Shown here: positions 8,956 to 19,729 of the stretch, in pieces | Layout of the letters: the number at the start of each line of letters is the position of its first letter | Position numbering within the stretch: the first letter of the stretch is position 1 | Assembly (NCBI RefSeq): GCF_003208055.1 | Contig: NZ_QJUE01000001.1 | Location: 219,571-283,570, forward strand | Reading direction: 5' to 3' | DNA length: 64,000 nucleotides | From: Prochlorococcus marinus XMU1408 | GTDB lineage: Bacteria; Cyanobacteriota; Cyanobacteriia; PCC-6307; Cyanobiaceae | The notes under the pieces: model-generated | Told to the model about the DNA's origin: nothing | What the model saw: the letters and a program-made list of their open reading frames with translations, nothing else | The model's database searches: none | Position numbers and translations under genes: made by a program

Positions 8956-10104
8956 ATGGATAATAATCACCTAATTTTTGATTTTCAGTCTTCAACACCA
9001 TGTTGTACGAAGGTTGTTGAGGAGATGGCTCCTTATTGGAATGAGTTGTGGGGTAATCCCTCTAATACTAATAATCGATCCGGTGTTTTTGCTTCAGCTG
9101 CAGTTGAAGTATCTCGTGAAAAAATAGCTTCATATTTGAATATCAATCCGAAAAGAATAATTTTCACGAGTGGGGCAACAGAAGCGAATAATTTGGGTTT
9201 AGTTGGACATGCAAGAGCTAAAGCACAACTGATTGGAAAACCTGGACATATAATTACCGTTTCAACTGAACATCATGCAGTCCTTGATCCGCTTAGGCAG
9301 CTTCAAAAAGAAGGGTTTCGCTTGACAGAATTGCAACCGAATAAAGAGGGTTTAATCAATATTGAACAACTTTCTGAAGCTTTTGAAAAAGATACTTTTC
9401 TGGTTAGCGTCATGGCTGCAAATAATGAGATAGGGGTTTTGCAACCTATTGGTGACATTGGGTCTTTTTGTAAGAGAAAGGGAATCGCTTTTCATTCTGA
9501 TGCCGCTCAAGCCTTTGGATACTTAGATTTAGACCCCGATAAATTTCGCATTGATTTGATGAGTTTGAGTGCTCACAAAATCTATGGACCTAAAGGTATT
9601 GGGGCTTTGGTGATTAGGGAAGGATTTCCTCTTGAACCCTCTCAATATGGAGGAGGTCAGGAGCTTGGATTAAGATCTGGCACGCTCCCTGTCCCGTTAA
9701 TTGTTGGCTTTGCAAAGGCAGTCGAAATAACAAAAAATGATCAGGATGAGAGGAACAAGAGACTTTTGTTTTTTAGAAACTTATTGTTGAGTGGATTAAA
9801 AAAGAATATTTCTGGATTGATAGTTAATGGATCTATTGATCAAAGATTGCCTCATAATCTCAATATCACTTTCCCTGGCGTGAAGGGAAGTCAATTGCAT
9901 GGTCAATTAAGAAGGTTTATTTTTTGTACTAGTGGTTCAGCTTGTAGTAATGGTGAAGCTTCTCATGTTCTGCAGGAGATAGGGCTCAGCAAAAAAGATG
10001 CTGAGGCGTCAATAAGGATGAGTATTGGGAGAAATACTACGGAGAAAGATATCAATAAGGCTATTAATATTATTACGAATATAGTGATTAATCTTAGACA
10101 ATAA
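8956..10104 (+). CDS. Cysteine desulfurase, NifS/IscS family
   Basis: PLP enzyme that takes sulfur from cysteine for Fe-S clusters and thiolated tRNA. PLP lysine is Lys208 in SAHKIYGPKG, TEHHAV at 105-110 is the cofactor-stacking histidine region, and the mobile-loop cysteine is probably Cys330 in TSGSACSNG. That SSGSAC-type loop places it with group I (NifS/IscS) rather than the SufS group. 382 residues, full length. It converges on rsmH with a 7-base gap. No iscU or other cluster-assembly gene is adjacent. Confidence 0.93.
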   Translation: MDNNHLIFDFQSSTPCCTKVVEEMAPYWNELWGNPSNTNNRSGVFASAAVEVSREKIASYLNINPKRIIFTSGATEANNLGLVGHARAKAQLIGKPGHIITVSTEHHAVLDPLRQLQKEGFRLTELQPNKEGLINIEQLSEAFEKDTFLVSVMAANNEIGVLQPIGDIGSFCKRKGIAFHSDAAQAFGYLDLDPDKFRIDLMSLSAHKIYGPKGIGALVIREGFPLEPSQYGGGQELGLRSGTLPVPLIVGFAKAVEITKNDQDERNKRLLFFRNLLLSGLKKNISGLIVNGSIDQRLPHNLNITFPGVKGSQLHGQLRRFIFCTSGSACSNGEASHVLQEIGLSKKDAEASIRMSIGRNTTEKDINKAINIITNIVINLRQ

Positions 10105-10111
10105 TTTAAGC

Positions 10112-11026
10112 CTAAGTTAAGAATTTCTTTGCAGAAATTCTTAACTTTGCACTTTTACTTCTTGGATTTAATTCTATCTCTTCTGGGCTTGCTCTGATAG
10201 GCTTTTTAGATAGTACTTTCAATCTATTGTCTGTCTTAAAGCTCGATTTTACTCTTCTATCTTCTAGTGAATGAAAACTCATTACCATAAATAATCCATT
10301 CTCTAACAACCAGTTTGGAGCTTTTAAAAGTAAACTTTCGAGAGAGCCTAATTCATTATTCACAGCTATTCTTAAAGCCTGAAAAGTTCTTGTTGAGGGA
10401 TGAATTCGACCATATCTTTGCTTGGGGGGGAAGCAGCCTGCAATTGCATAAGAAAGGTCTTGAGTTCCAGAGTATGGTCCATTTTCAGCTAGATCATTTT
10501 TTATTTTTCTTGCAATACGCCTAGATCGTTTTTCTTCGCCTAATTCATATATTAAATCAGCTAGATTTTGCTCAGAGAGAGTTTCAATAAGTTCGGCTGC
10601 ACTTGAACCCTCTTTGGGATTCATACGCATATCTATTGGACCATTTAAACGAAAGCTAAAACCTCGTGAAGGCTCATCAAGTTGATGACTACTAACGCCA
10701 AGATCCGCTAGGACACAAATGGCTTGTTCGTGATGTGAAAAGTCTGCGAAGTTTGTAGAGATTATTTCTATTCTTGTTCCGAATTTAATTAATTTTTTTG
10801 ATGCTGCTTTTATAGCCATTGGGTCTTGATCCAGCCCAATAATTTTGATTCCAGGGAAATTTTCGAGTATTTGAGCGGAATGTCCCCCGCCTCCAATGGT
10901 TGCATCAATAATTAATCCTTTTTTTGTTAATTCACTTGGTAATTCCTTTAATGATCGAATTATTTCTTTCCCCATTACAGGGATATGATTAAAGTTAGAA
11001 CTTGAACTAATTGGCACTTCTTTCAT
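10112..11026 (-). CDS. rsmH: 16S rRNA (cytosine-1402 N4) methyltransferase
   Basis: MraW/RsmH methylates C1402 in the ribosomal P site using S-adenosylmethionine. [10 protein letters not shown] is the SAM loop, [10 protein letters not shown] is the family N-terminus, and [20 protein letters not shown] is the central signature. 304 residues, typical. It is separated from the usual division and cell wall cluster. It diverges from ndhH with only 41 bases to the ndhH ATG. Confidence 0.96.
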   Translation of the reverse strand: MKEVPISSSSNFNHIPVMGKEIIRSLKELPSELTKKGLIIDATIGGGGHSAQILENFPGIKIIGLDQDPMAIKAASKKLIKFGTRIEIISTNFADFSHHEQAICVLADLGVSSHQLDEPSRGFSFRLNGPIDMRMNPKEGSSAAELIETLSEQNLADLIYELGEEKRSRRIARKIKNDLAENGPYSGTQDLSYAIAGCFPPKQRYGRIHPSTRTFQALRIAVNNELGSLESLLLKAPNWLLENGLFMVMSFHSLEDRRVKSSFKTDNRLKVLSKKPIRASPEEIELNPRSKSAKLRISAKKFLT

Positions 11027-11067
11027 AAGTTTTTACTAGTATCTAGACATTGCTTTGGTTGGGCCCA

Positions 11068-12252
11068 ATGACGCAGCTTGAAACGCGTACTGAGCCAATG
11101 GTGGTCAACTTTGGGCCACATCATCCATCAATGCATGGGGTATTGCGATTAGTAGTAACCCTTGATGGAGAGGATGTTGTTGATTGTGAACCAGTTATTG
11201 GTTACTTGCATCGAGGGATGGAGAAAATTGCTGAGAATAGAACAAACGTTATGTTTGTTCCTTACGTGAGTCGCATGGATTATGCGGCTGGTATGTTTTA
11301 TGAAGCCATTGTTGTTAATGCCCCTGAGCGTTTAGCAAATATAAAGGTACCCAAGAGAGCAAGTTATATCAGAGCGATAATGCTTGAGTTGAATAGGATC
11401 GCTAACCATTTGCTTTGGTTAGGTCCATTTTTGGCTGATGTCGGAGCTCAAACTCCTTTCTTTTATATTTTTAGAGAAAGAGAGATGATTTACGATTTAT
11501 GGGAGGCTGCAACTGGTCAGAGATTGATTAATAATAATTATTTCCGTATTGGTGGCGTTGCATGTGATTTGCCTTGGGGTTGGTTAGAAAAATGCAAAGA
11601 TTTTTGTGACTGGTTTGGTCCAAAAATTGATGAGTATGAAAAATTGATTACTAATAATCCTATTTTTCGTAGACGTATAGAAGGTTTAGGAGTTATAGGA
11701 AAAGAGCAAGCGATTAACTGGAGTCTTTCTGGCCCAATGCTTAGGGCGGCAGGTGTCCCGTGGGATTTGAGAAAGGTAGATCATTATGAATGCTATGACG
11801 ATTTTGAATGGGATATTGCATGGGAGAAAGAGGGTGATTGTTATGCAAGATATAGAGTTCGTATTGAAGAAATGAGACAGTCATTAAAAATATTACGACA
11901 AGCTTGTGAGATGATTCCTGGGGGGCCAACAGAAAATCTTGAGGCACAAAGAACAGTTGAGGGAAAAAAAGGTGATTTATCGGGCTTTGATTATCAATAT
12001 GTAGCCAAGAAAGTTGCACCGACTTTTAAGATTCCTAATGGTGAATTATATACACGCCTTGAGTCTGGAAAAGGAGAGATAGGAGTATTTATTCAAGGTA
12101 ATAATGATGTAACCCCTTGGCGGTTTAAAATTAGAGCAGCTGACTCAAATAATTTGCAGATACTTCCTCACATACTGAAGGGAGCCAAGGTCGCTGATAT
12201 AATGGCAATCTTAGGTTCGATTGATGTGATTATGGGTTCTGTTGATAGATAG
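11068..12252 (+). CDS. ndhH: NAD(P)H-quinone oxidoreductase subunit H (NDH-1)
   Basis: 49-kDa-type subunit of the thylakoid NDH-1 complex that takes electrons for cyclic flow, respiration and CO2 uptake. [20 protein letters not shown] near the start and [10 protein letters not shown] are invariant in NdhH, and the C-terminus IMGSVDR is the expected end. I chose the ATG at 11068; a TTG at 11050 would add six residues not found in homologues. 394 residues. Its last 11 bases overlap the thioesterase gene, so the two are probably translated from one mRNA. Confidence 0.97.
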   Translation: MTQLETRTEPMVVNFGPHHPSMHGVLRLVVTLDGEDVVDCEPVIGYLHRGMEKIAENRTNVMFVPYVSRMDYAAGMFYEAIVVNAPERLANIKVPKRASYIRAIMLELNRIANHLLWLGPFLADVGAQTPFFYIFREREMIYDLWEAATGQRLINNNYFRIGGVACDLPWGWLEKCKDFCDWFGPKIDEYEKLITNNPIFRRRIEGLGVIGKEQAINWSLSGPMLRAAGVPWDLRKVDHYECYDDFEWDIAWEKEGDCYARYRVRIEEMRQSLKILRQACEMIPGGPTENLEAQRTVEGKKGDLSGFDYQYVAKKVAPTFKIPNGELYTRLESGKGEIGVFIQGNNDVTPWRFKIRAADSNNLQILPHILKGAKVADIMAILGSIDVIMGSVDR

Positions 12253-12709
12253 GTTTTTGGACAAGCGTAATCCTAGAGAATGGTTATGTTTGAAACGAAC
12301 AGTTCGTTTTGGTGAAACAGATGCTGCAGGTGTGGTTCACTTTCTTGAATTATTTAGATGGTGTCATGAAACTTGGGAAGAAAGTTTAGAAAAATATGGA
12401 ATAGCTTTGAAAGATATTTTTCCTACAAACGAAATCAATACAAGCCAACTAGATGTAGCTTTACCAGTTGTTCATTGTGAAGCAAATTATTTTCAACCAC
12501 TTTATGTTGGAGATACTATAAATATTGAACTTGAAACAGAGAAGATAAATGAGTCTTCATTCGTACTTCGATTTAAATTTAAAAAGAATGGAGAGCAAAT
12601 CGGTTCGACAAATATAAAACATGTATCGATAAATCCAATTACTAGAAAAAAATGTGCATTATCTAAACAAATAAATTTGTGGCTTCATGAATCTAGTTCG
12701 AATTTTTAG
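12242..12709 (+). CDS. 1,4-dihydroxy-2-naphthoyl-CoA thioesterase
   Basis: Hotdog-fold 4HBT thioesterase that hydrolyses DHNA-CoA in phylloquinone synthesis (MenI/Slr0204 type). The signature [19 protein letters not shown] with the catalytic-type acidic residue is clear. The surrounding menE, menC, menA and menF genes support the assignment. The only in-frame starts are TTG at 12242 (overlapping ndhH by 11 bases) and TTG at 12257; no ATG precedes the conserved core. Its end overlaps the convergent menE stop by 4 bases. About 155 residues. Confidence 0.9.
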   Translation: MIDRFLDKRNPREWLCLKRTVRFGETDAAGVVHFLELFRWCHETWEESLEKYGIALKDIFPTNEINTSQLDVALPVVHCEANYFQPLYVGDTINIELETEKINESSFVLRFKFKKNGEQIGSTNIKHVSINPITRKKCALSKQINLWLHESSSNF

Positions 12710-13941
12710 TTAATAGGTTTATTAAAGGCTATCCAATCTTGCCATTTTTTTATTTCCCATTTTTTATTGATATTTCTTGAAAGTTTTGGACAATCGTACC
12801 AGTTCAGTGGTTTTTTGGATGGTTGCCAGTCTTCAATGAGATCATTCAGAAGTGAAATGATTGGATATCTGTTTAGTTCTTTCTCTTTGAATTTTGTTAA
12901 GGCAACTAAACGTTGTCCCCATTTCTTGTCACTAACTCCTAGTACAAAAATATCTTTAATTGGGATTTGATTTTTTGAGATTATTTTCATTAATTCCATT
13001 TCGATATCTTCTGGAAAAATCGTTTCACCGCCCGAATTTATAGCTGAATCTCTTCTACCTAGGATTTGTATTGCTTTTCTATTGTCGAGAGTGATGTATT
13101 GCGCTAGATCGCCTGCTTCCCACCATCCATATGAGTCTTTAATTGATTCGAATTTATTATTCTTCCATTTTGAAGTTGCAATTCTACTGGTTTTAATCTT
13201 AAGTGAATTTCTTTTGTTGATTTCTATCTCAACATCTTCGAGAGGGAACCCAACACTATTACTTCCATTTAAAAAGTCTTTAGGACTAAGGCAAGTCACC
13301 ATTGCTACTGTTTCGGTGGCCCCATAACAAGGAGCTAGATTAATAGACTTTCTGCGTGCTTTTTCAGCAAGGTCTATAGGAATGGAAGCTCCTCCAACCC
13401 ATATCACAGCAAGGGATTGAAGCCATTTCAAACCATCAGTATTATCTATCAAAGATAATAATTGAGTTGGAACTAGGGATGTAATTAATGGACGTCTATG
13501 TTTATTAGTTAATGCTTCACTAAATTGCTTAAGTTGAAGTGGTTTATGCATTATAGAATTTGAAATCCAGTAATACCCAGATCCCCAAGTCTGATGTCTC
13601 CACCAAGGCATGAAACCACTTATATGATGCAAAGGTAGTGAATTGAGAATGATGCATTCATTTGGCTTAAGGCCATGATTCTTTAACCACTTTCCGGTTG
13701 ATAAAGCCGAATTAGTGAGATTTTTAAGTGATTGGAAACAAAGATTTGGCCCTCCAAGGCTGCCCCCGCTTGAAATGATTATTCCTTCTCCTTCAGGTAA
13801 GGTTGACGATGTGGGGATTTTCGTTTGATCTTTTGGAGGCGCTAGATACACCCAGTTATGCTTTTCAAAATTCTTTAAAATTTCTTTTGAACAGTCCAGG
13901 TTTTTTTCAGGAATACATTCTACAACTGCAATTTTGGTCAT
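12706..13941 (-). CDS. menE: o-Succinylbenzoate-CoA ligase
   Basis: Acyl-AMP-forming ligase that activates o-succinylbenzoate with CoA before naphthoate ring closure. The ATP loop is ISSGGSLGGPNLC, ACYGATETVAMV is the adenylate-binding motif, and GWWEAGDLAQ with a later ILGRRDSAINSGGE are the core motifs of the family. The start is taken as ATG 13941, overlapping the menC stop as ATGA, the classic coupling arrangement; a longer reading into menC has no family support. 411 residues, slightly short for the superfamily but normal for marine picocyanobacterial MenE. Confidence 0.93.
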   Translation of the reverse strand: MTKIAVVECIPEKNLDCSKEILKNFEKHNWVYLAPPKDQTKIPTSSTLPEGEGIIISSGGSLGGPNLCFQSLKNLTNSALSTGKWLKNHGLKPNECIILNSLPLHHISGFMPWWRHQTWGSGYYWISNSIMHKPLQLKQFSEALTNKHRRPLITSLVPTQLLSLIDNTDGLKWLQSLAVIWVGGASIPIDLAEKARRKSINLAPCYGATETVAMVTCLSPKDFLNGSNSVGFPLEDVEIEINKRNSLKIKTSRIATSKWKNNKFESIKDSYGWWEAGDLAQYITLDNRKAIQILGRRDSAINSGGETIFPEDIEMELMKIISKNQIPIKDIFVLGVSDKKWGQRLVALTKFKEKELNRYPIISLLNDLIEDWQPSKKPLNWYDCPKLSRNINKKWEIKKWQDWIAFNKPIN

Positions 13942-14909
13942 ACGGCTTCCCAGACTAATTTCGGATTGTTGTTGAAGAGTGGGCCTTTTGGGCACCATCC
14001 AGGTGCAAGTCCAGGTGCACAAGGATTTCCCCCTTTGACTTGTCTGGCAGCGAGGTGATTAACCCACCTTCTCCCAATACCAGTTTCAAAAGCTGTGCTT
14101 ATGACTGTTTGACTATCTTCTTGTTCTATTTCTTTTAACAGTAATCTCGGATCACCATCTAATGCAGGGCGACGTATTTGCCAACTTTTCCATGTTTTTC
14201 GTAAATATGGAAATTCAACCAAAGATTCATCTAGTGCGATTGGAATTTGAGTGGCCAATGAAAATAAACCTTCAATATCTTTTGATGGGAGTGGCTGTTC
14301 AATCCATTCCAAACGAGGTTCGTTTTTGAGTTCGTTAATCCATTCTTGTGCTTTTTGGCGACTCCAACCTCCATTTGGATCAATTCTAAGTTTAAAATTA
14401 TTTGGTAAAATGTCTAAGATTTTTTGTAATATTTTTTCTTCCTTAAAGTTATTTTCTAGGTGAGATACCTTCCATTTTATTGTACAAGAACTTTTCTTCT
14501 CATTTGATTCATCTACATATTTACGTATTGACTCTAATGGATCAATATCTGTAGGTAAAAGATAAGCTGATTTTGCGACGTCAAAACCTTCAAGATTTAT
14601 TTTCCTTTGAGTGAGACTTTCTAAATCGGCTAAGCAGGACCCTAATCCGAAAGCAAGTGCGCCTGGCAATTCAAATAAATAATTTTCTATTGAATCTTTT
14701 GTAGTTTGTTTCCCAATAAAATCAAGACTTTCGATACTTTTTTCTAATTCCTTTTTCTCAATAGGTGAAACTTCCCCCCATCCGCAATTTCCATTTGAGT
14801 CTTTTATTTGCAACAATAAACCTACCTTGTTATGAATAATTCCTTGCGAGGTTATTAATTTTCTTGTTAGTTGAAATGAAAATGGCTTGATATTAATTAT
14901 TAATTTCAT
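13938..14909 (-). CDS. menC: o-Succinylbenzoate synthase
   Basis: Enolase-superfamily dehydratase making o-succinylbenzoate from SHCHC. The barrel residues are visible in order: CTIKWKVS (catalytic Lys), RIDPNGGW (metal Asp), EQPLP (metal Glu), and ALDES (metal Asp). 323 residues, usual length. It is translationally coupled to menE by a 4-base overlap and lies 19 bases downstream of menA, so menA-menC-menE form one minus-strand operon. Confidence 0.95.
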   Translation of the reverse strand: MKLIINIKPFSFQLTRKLITSQGIIHNKVGLLLQIKDSNGNCGWGEVSPIEKKELEKSIESLDFIGKQTTKDSIENYLFELPGALAFGLGSCLADLESLTQRKINLEGFDVAKSAYLLPTDIDPLESIRKYVDESNEKKSSCTIKWKVSHLENNFKEEKILQKILDILPNNFKLRIDPNGGWSRQKAQEWINELKNEPRLEWIEQPLPSKDIEGLFSLATQIPIALDESLVEFPYLRKTWKSWQIRRPALDGDPRLLLKEIEQEDSQTVISTAFETGIGRRWVNHLAARQVKGGNPCAPGLAPGWCPKGPLFNNNPKLVWEAV

Positions 14910-14928
14910 GATTCAATAAAATCAAAAA

Positions 14929-15918
14929 TTAATTATAAAAAAATGAGGATATAGCAAAACCTATACTCAAGCATAAACCATTAATTGTCTGAAAGCGTAA
15001 AGCTAAAAACTTACTGTTTTTAATACGCTCAGGTTGGTTGTGATGTCTTTTAATTAATTTAATAAGATCTAATCCTGAAGGAAGGCTAATTAAACATATA
15101 AGAGTCGTTATTGGCCATATTCCAAGTAGTACAGGTAGTAATTCTAATAAAAATATTAGACCAACGAACCACGGTAAAAATTCTGCCGCTCGATGAGTGC
15201 CTAAAATAACTAAGGGTGATTTTTTACCGACAGCAGCATCTTGATTGATTTGATGAAAATGCGAACAGAATAGAACTAAAGTGGTCGCCATGGCGGGACC
15301 TGCTCCAACAATTAGTGCAGTTCCCCAGGGGATGATATCAAAATTAGATTTTGGAGAAATAACAATTAGTGCTGCAGCTGTCGCAAGTGGTCCAAATGCA
15401 ATCCAGCAAAGGGGTTCTCCCAGCCCCTTATACCCCAGTCTAAATGGTGGCCCTTGATATAAATATCCAAGGAAACAACAAATTATGACTAAAAAAAGTA
15501 CTGTTATTTTACTTTTTAGAGCGAGGATAAATATTATAAATAAACCTAATAAAAGAGAAAAATATGCAACTCGACTTACAGTGCTTTTACTACCAGTTAA
15601 AGCTACTACCGAGTGGAATTTGTATTTGTCAACACCAGTTTCATCGTCAAAAAGATCATTGGTAAGGTTTTCCCAAAGCAAGATCAAGATTGAGGCAATT
15701 AGAAAACCGATGAATTGTCCCACCCGAATATTGCCGCTATTTCCTAGCTCCCATCCTGCAGATACAATTACGGGCATTATTGCGACTGAATACAGTGGCC
15801 ACTTAATTGCAGCTTGCCAAAGATGTTTTCTTTCAGTTGTAGAAGACTTCACTGATAAACTAATCCTTCCTGTTTGTTTCTTGGTGTATCCCTTAAGACT
15901 AGGCAGCAGTTCAAGCAT
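14929..15918 (-). CDS. menA: 1,4-dihydroxy-2-naphthoate phytyltransferase
   Basis: UbiA-family membrane prenyltransferase attaching the phytyl chain to DHNA, giving the precursor of phylloquinone, the PSI A1 acceptor. The first aspartate motif is visible as NDLFDDETGVDKYK, and a second Asp-rich loop occurs in HFHQINQDAAVGKKSP. About eight hydrophobic segments. 329 residues; the first roughly 30 residues are polar and variable, so a later start is possible. It diverges from menF across 27-33 bases. Confidence 0.95.
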   Translation of the reverse strand: MLELLPSLKGYTKKQTGRISLSVKSSTTERKHLWQAAIKWPLYSVAIMPVIVSAGWELGNSGNIRVGQFIGFLIASILILLWENLTNDLFDDETGVDKYKFHSVVALTGSKSTVSRVAYFSLLLGLFIIFILALKSKITVLFLVIICCFLGYLYQGPPFRLGYKGLGEPLCWIAFGPLATAAALIVISPKSNFDIIPWGTALIVGAGPAMATTLVLFCSHFHQINQDAAVGKKSPLVILGTHRAAEFLPWFVGLIFLLELLPVLLGIWPITTLICLISLPSGLDLIKLIKRHHNQPERIKNSKFLALRFQTINGLCLSIGFAISSFFYN

Positions 15919-15951
15919 TGGTTTATTTATTTATAAAGGGTCTAATTGGTT

Positions 15952-17352
15952 ATGAATTTAGAACCCGTCTTTAGTGAGCTTTTAGTTAGTTCTCTTCAGA
16001 AATGGAGTAAAAGAAAAGTTGATGAATGTATCTTGAGCATTTCTGTTCCTGTAAGTCAAACAGATCCTTTAACGACATTACCTTTAATTGCTGAAAAACA
16101 TCAGTTTAGGTTTCTTTGGGATCTCTCTCCCAGATTGTGCCTTTCTGCCGGAGGTCATTGTCAATCTTTGGATTTATCTGGACCAAAGAGGTTTGAAAAT
16201 GCACAAAGATTTAGTGATGAGATTTTTACTCGATTGATAGATATTTCTCCAAGTCCAGTATTTTCAGCATCAAGGATTTTATTTTCATTTTCTTTCTTTG
16301 ATCAAATTAAAAGTAATGAAAAATCAATAGATGATAAATTTTCCCTTCAGGCTGTTTTGCCTAAGTGGCAATTAACCGCAAAAGATGGATTAACATGGCT
16401 ACGTTTAAATTCAGTTGCCCAAAATCCTTCAGATGTTCGTGAAGCCATAGAAAGATTATGGTCAATTCGAGACAAGATAAATAAATCACCAGTCCGAATT
16501 GTTAATGATGAAAAAGAAAATTTCTTAGTCGATAATTTTTCTGATGATTGGCAATCTCAATATCGAGATGCGTTGACTAAAGGGATCGAATTAATAAATG
16601 CAGGTGATTTGGATAAACTTGTATTGGCAACGAGACAACGTCTCCTCCTAAGAAAACCATTAGATCCACTGCACTTACTTGCTCGTTTAAGAGTTCAGCA
16701 AACTAATAGTTGTCGATTCCTATGGCAAAAAAATCATGATGAGTCATTTTTTGGTGCATCGCCTGAGAGATTAATAAGTCTCAATCAAAATCAGTTGTTA
16801 ATCGATGCTTTAGCTGGGACTGCAAAAAAAGGTGATGATGGGAGAGAATTGCTTGCTTCCTCTAAAGATTTAAGAGAACACCATTTTGTAGTTAATTCTA
16901 TTGTCGAACAACTTTTTAGAAGAGGTATTAAAGCAAGTTATTCATCTCAACCAAAATTAATCACCCAAGACCATTTAATTCATTTGCATACTCTTATTCA
17001 AGCTTCTGTTAAAGAGAAATCTCCTCTTGATTTAGTTGAAGCACTTCATCCAACCCCTGCTGTTGCGGGATTACCTCTGAGTAAATCTTTGAGTTGGTTG
17101 AGAGCTTTAGAACCATTTGACCGTAAAACATATGCTTCTCCAATTGGGTGGATAGATAAAAATCAAAATTCAGAATTTAGAGTTGCCATACGTTATGGAC
17201 AGGTTAGAGCTAATGAACTTAAATTATTTGCTGGCGCTGGTTTAGTAAAAGGTTCAACTGTTGAGGGGGAAATGCAAGAAGTAGCTTTGAAATTTGAAGT
17301 TTTAAGAAATCAATTAAACTTAGATAGAGTTAATTGTTCAAATGATCTATAA
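15952..17352 (+). CDS. menF: Isochorismate synthase
   Basis: Chorismate-binding enzyme isomerising chorismate to isochorismate, the first step toward phylloquinone. The C-terminal half carries the ADCS/ICS fold: [45 protein letters not shown] and the end motif AGAGLVKGS. 466 residues from ATG 15952; a TTG at 15946 would add two residues. The N-terminal 200 residues are variable, as usual. It ends 23 bases inside the convergent gshB. Confidence 0.95.
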   Translation: MNLEPVFSELLVSSLQKWSKRKVDECILSISVPVSQTDPLTTLPLIAEKHQFRFLWDLSPRLCLSAGGHCQSLDLSGPKRFENAQRFSDEIFTRLIDISPSPVFSASRILFSFSFFDQIKSNEKSIDDKFSLQAVLPKWQLTAKDGLTWLRLNSVAQNPSDVREAIERLWSIRDKINKSPVRIVNDEKENFLVDNFSDDWQSQYRDALTKGIELINAGDLDKLVLATRQRLLLRKPLDPLHLLARLRVQQTNSCRFLWQKNHDESFFGASPERLISLNQNQLLIDALAGTAKKGDDGRELLASSKDLREHHFVVNSIVEQLFRRGIKASYSSQPKLITQDHLIHLHTLIQASVKEKSPLDLVEALHPTPAVAGLPLSKSLSWLRALEPFDRKTYASPIGWIDKNQNSEFRVAIRYGQVRANELKLFAGAGLVKGSTVEGEMQEVALKFEVLRNQLNLDRVNCSNDL

Positions 17353-18259
17353 GGTAATCAATTACTTGATCTGCTAATGGAACATTCATTAGATTTTCTA
17401 CTTCTCTAATACCAGTTGGACTCGTCACATTAATCTCACTTAGCATTCCTCCGATCACATCTATTCCAACAAAAAATAGGCCTTCCTCTTGTAAAGCAGG
17501 CTTTATTTGATTACATATCTCTATTTCTTTAGGAGTTAATTTAGTTGTCTCAGCTTTTCCACCTAAAGCCAAGTTGCTTCTGAAGTCTCCTTCCTTTGGA
17601 CGTCTATTAATTGCACCTAATGGCTCTCCATTAACCAAAAGGATTCTTTTATCGCCATTGATTACTTCTGGTAGGAATTGTTGCATCATCACTGGCAAAT
17701 GTTCTTGTGAAGTAACCAGTTCGAGTAATGCTTCTAAGCCTGGAGCATCCTTTGCAATTCGTATGACTCCTTGCCCACCTTTTCCTCCAAGTGGCTTTAA
17801 CACAACTTCTCCATACTCTTTTGCAAATGTAATTAATTGTTCCACCCTACTTGCGACAAGAGTAGGCGCCATTAAATCACTAAATCTTAAAGCTCCTAAC
17901 TTTTCATTCCAAGCTCTTAGTGATGCAGGCTTGTTAATTACATTTACACCATCTCTTTCTGCAACTTCTAATAAATGAGTGGCGTATAAAAAAGCCTCGT
18001 CAACAGGTGGATCTTTGCGCATCCAAATGCATGAGAAATCTCTTAAAGGAAGGCTTCGAGATGACTGGACATTGATCCATGGTTCACAATTGACCTTGTT
18101 AGAAACGACCCATGCATCGTCTCCTCGGGCTTGCAGGTCCGAGGGAGTACAGATCCAAACATCTATGTCGGCTCTTGATGCGGCTTGCATAAGTGCTGCT
18201 GATGAATCCTTCTTAGGATTGATATTTTCAATTGGATCTAAAACAAATAGTTGCTTCAT
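17330..18259 (-). CDS. gshB: Glutathione synthetase
   Basis: ATP-grasp ligase adding glycine to gamma-glutamylcysteine. [17 protein letters not shown] is the ATP-grasp glycine loop, [14 protein letters not shown] is the substrate loop, and [13 protein letters not shown] is the C-terminal metal/substrate motif. 309 residues, bacterial GshB length. The gene starts 3 bases after the glutaredoxin stop, so grxC-gshB is an operon coupling glutathione synthesis with a glutathione user. It overlaps menF tail to tail. Confidence 0.97.
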   Translation of the reverse strand: MKQLFVLDPIENINPKKDSSAALMQAASRADIDVWICTPSDLQARGDDAWVVSNKVNCEPWINVQSSRSLPLRDFSCIWMRKDPPVDEAFLYATHLLEVAERDGVNVINKPASLRAWNEKLGALRFSDLMAPTLVASRVEQLITFAKEYGEVVLKPLGGKGGQGVIRIAKDAPGLEALLELVTSQEHLPVMMQQFLPEVINGDKRILLVNGEPLGAINRRPKEGDFRSNLALGGKAETTKLTPKEIEICNQIKPALQEEGLFFVGIDVIGGMLSEINVTSPTGIREVENLMNVPLADQVIDYLIDHLNN

Positions 18260-18262
18260 GAA

Positions 18263-18553
18263 TCAATTTCTAATTCCAATCAGTTCATTTAATTCGTTAT
18301 TTCTCTCAAGTTCGTAGAGCTCGTCGCAACCTCCAATACTTTTTCCATTGATAAAAATTTGTGGAACAGTTCTGCGGCCTCCGGCTCTTTCAGACATTTT
18401 TGTTCTTGCACCATCGTCTCCATCAATAGAATATTCTGTGAATTGGACTCCTTTTTCATTAAGTAGTGCTTTGGCACGTAAGCAAAACGGGCAAAATCTC
18501 CAGGTGTATATTTCCACTGTAGTAATGCCTGAATCGGGAATTGATCTGTTCAT
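18263..18553 (-). CDS. grxC: Dithiol glutaredoxin 3 type
   Basis: Glutathione-dependent disulfide reductase of 96 residues. The active site CPFC is at residues 21-24, followed by the cis-proline motif TVPQIF and the glutathione-binding GGCDEL. It is the first gene of the grxC-gshB pair. It diverges from prfB with only a few tens of bases between starts. Confidence 0.95.
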   Translation of the reverse strand: MNRSIPDSGITTVEIYTWRFCPFCLRAKALLNEKGVQFTEYSIDGDDGARTKMSERAGGRRTVPQIFINGKSIGGCDELYELERNNELNELIGIRN

Positions 18554-18611
18554 TTATAGTATTTGGGTGGATATGCTGATAGCTTTTAATGTATTGATTC
18601 TATTACCTCGC

Positions 18612-19722
18612 TTGCAAGACCTGACTGATTTTAAAAGAGACCTTTCTTTATTGACTTCTCGCCTGGGTACAGCCCAGGATTGTCTTTGACGAACCTGCAT
18701 TACTTGCTAGGCAAAGGGATTTAGAGCAAGTTGCATCGCAACCTGAGTTTTGGAATGATCCTCAAAATGCGCAAAAACAGATGCGTCAACTTGATGAGGT
18801 TAAAGCAGAGTTAGAAAAATTAATTACATGGAGGGGGGCTATTGAGGACGCAAGTCTTTCGTTAGAGCTTTATGAGTTGGATCCGGATGAAGACATCCTG
18901 TCTCAGGCTCACAATGGGCTCGAGAAATTAAAACAAGAACTTGATCGTTGGGAGACGGAGCGCCTCTTAAGTGGCATCTATGATAAGGAGGGTGCAGTTC
19001 TATCCATTAATGCTGGTGCTGGCGGAACTGATGCCCAAGATTGGGCTCAAATGCTACTAAGGATGTATACCCGTTGGGCTGAAAATAATGGTATGAAAGT
19101 GATCATTAATGAACTTTCTGAGGGAGAGGAAGCGGGAATAAAAAGTGTCACTATCGAAATTGAAGGTGTTTACGCATATGGTTTTTTACAAAATGAAAAA
19201 GGAACGCATCGTTTAGTCAGGATTTCCCCTTTCAATGCAAATGGAAAGCGACAAACTAGTTTTGCTGGAGTTGAAGTTATGCCTAAACTTGAAGAAGAGG
19301 TTGAACTTGAGATCCCTGAAAAGGATTTAGAAATTACAACAAGTCGCTCAGGTGGAGCAGGTGGACAAAATGTAAATAAAGTTGAGACTGCGGTTCGAAT
19401 TCTTCATGTGCCTACGGGTATTGCCGTTAGATGCACACAAGAAAGATCTCAGCTTCAAAATAAAGATAAAGCAATGGCTCTATTAAAATCAAAATTGATG
19501 GTGATAGCTGTAGAACAAAGAGCTGCAGAGATTGCTGATATTCGTGGTGATATTGTTGAAGCTGCTTGGGGAAATCAAATTAGAAATTATGTTTTTCATC
19601 CATATCAAATGGTAAAAGACTTACGTACTGAGCAAGAAACAACAGATGTAGATTCGGTCATGAATGGGGAAATAGATATTTTTATTCAGTCTCTTTTAAG
19701 GCAAAATATTGAAGAATCTTAA
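18612..19722 (+). CDS. prfB: Peptide chain release factor 2, programmed +1 frameshift
   Basis: Class I release factor for UGA and UAA stops. The gene is in two frames. From TTG 18612 the first frame runs [13 protein letters not shown]...AQDCL to CTT-TGA at 18684-18689; skipping T18687 puts translation into GAC and the second frame, [16 protein letters not shown] and onward to 19722. The slip site CTTTGAC is identical to the E. coli RF2 site and, with this start, UGA is codon 26, as in E. coli. An AGGA four bases upstream may act as the stimulatory Shine-Dalgarno. The catalytic GGQ is in [12 protein letters not shown] complete product has about 369 residues. Start could instead be ATG 18573. 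Confidence 0.93.
18684..18690 (+). promoter_or_regulatory. Recoding site: RF2 autoregulatory +1 frameshift (CTTTGAC)
   Basis: The slippery CUU codon followed by UGA-C, where scarce RF2 lets the ribosome slip one base forward and so raises RF2 synthesis. The AGGA at about 18676-18679 sits close enough upstream to pair with 16S rRNA inside the elongating ribosome. Confidence 0.9.
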
Positions 19723-19729
19723 ATTTTAA

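Noticed and set aside
13942..14022. Longer MenE reading into menC
   Set aside because: It has no family similarity, and the ATGA overlap start at 13941 fits.
18348..18611. Plus-strand open frame running through grxC into prfB
   Set aside because: It is antisense to the clear glutaredoxin gene. Only the part from about 18573 or 18612 onward matches RF2.
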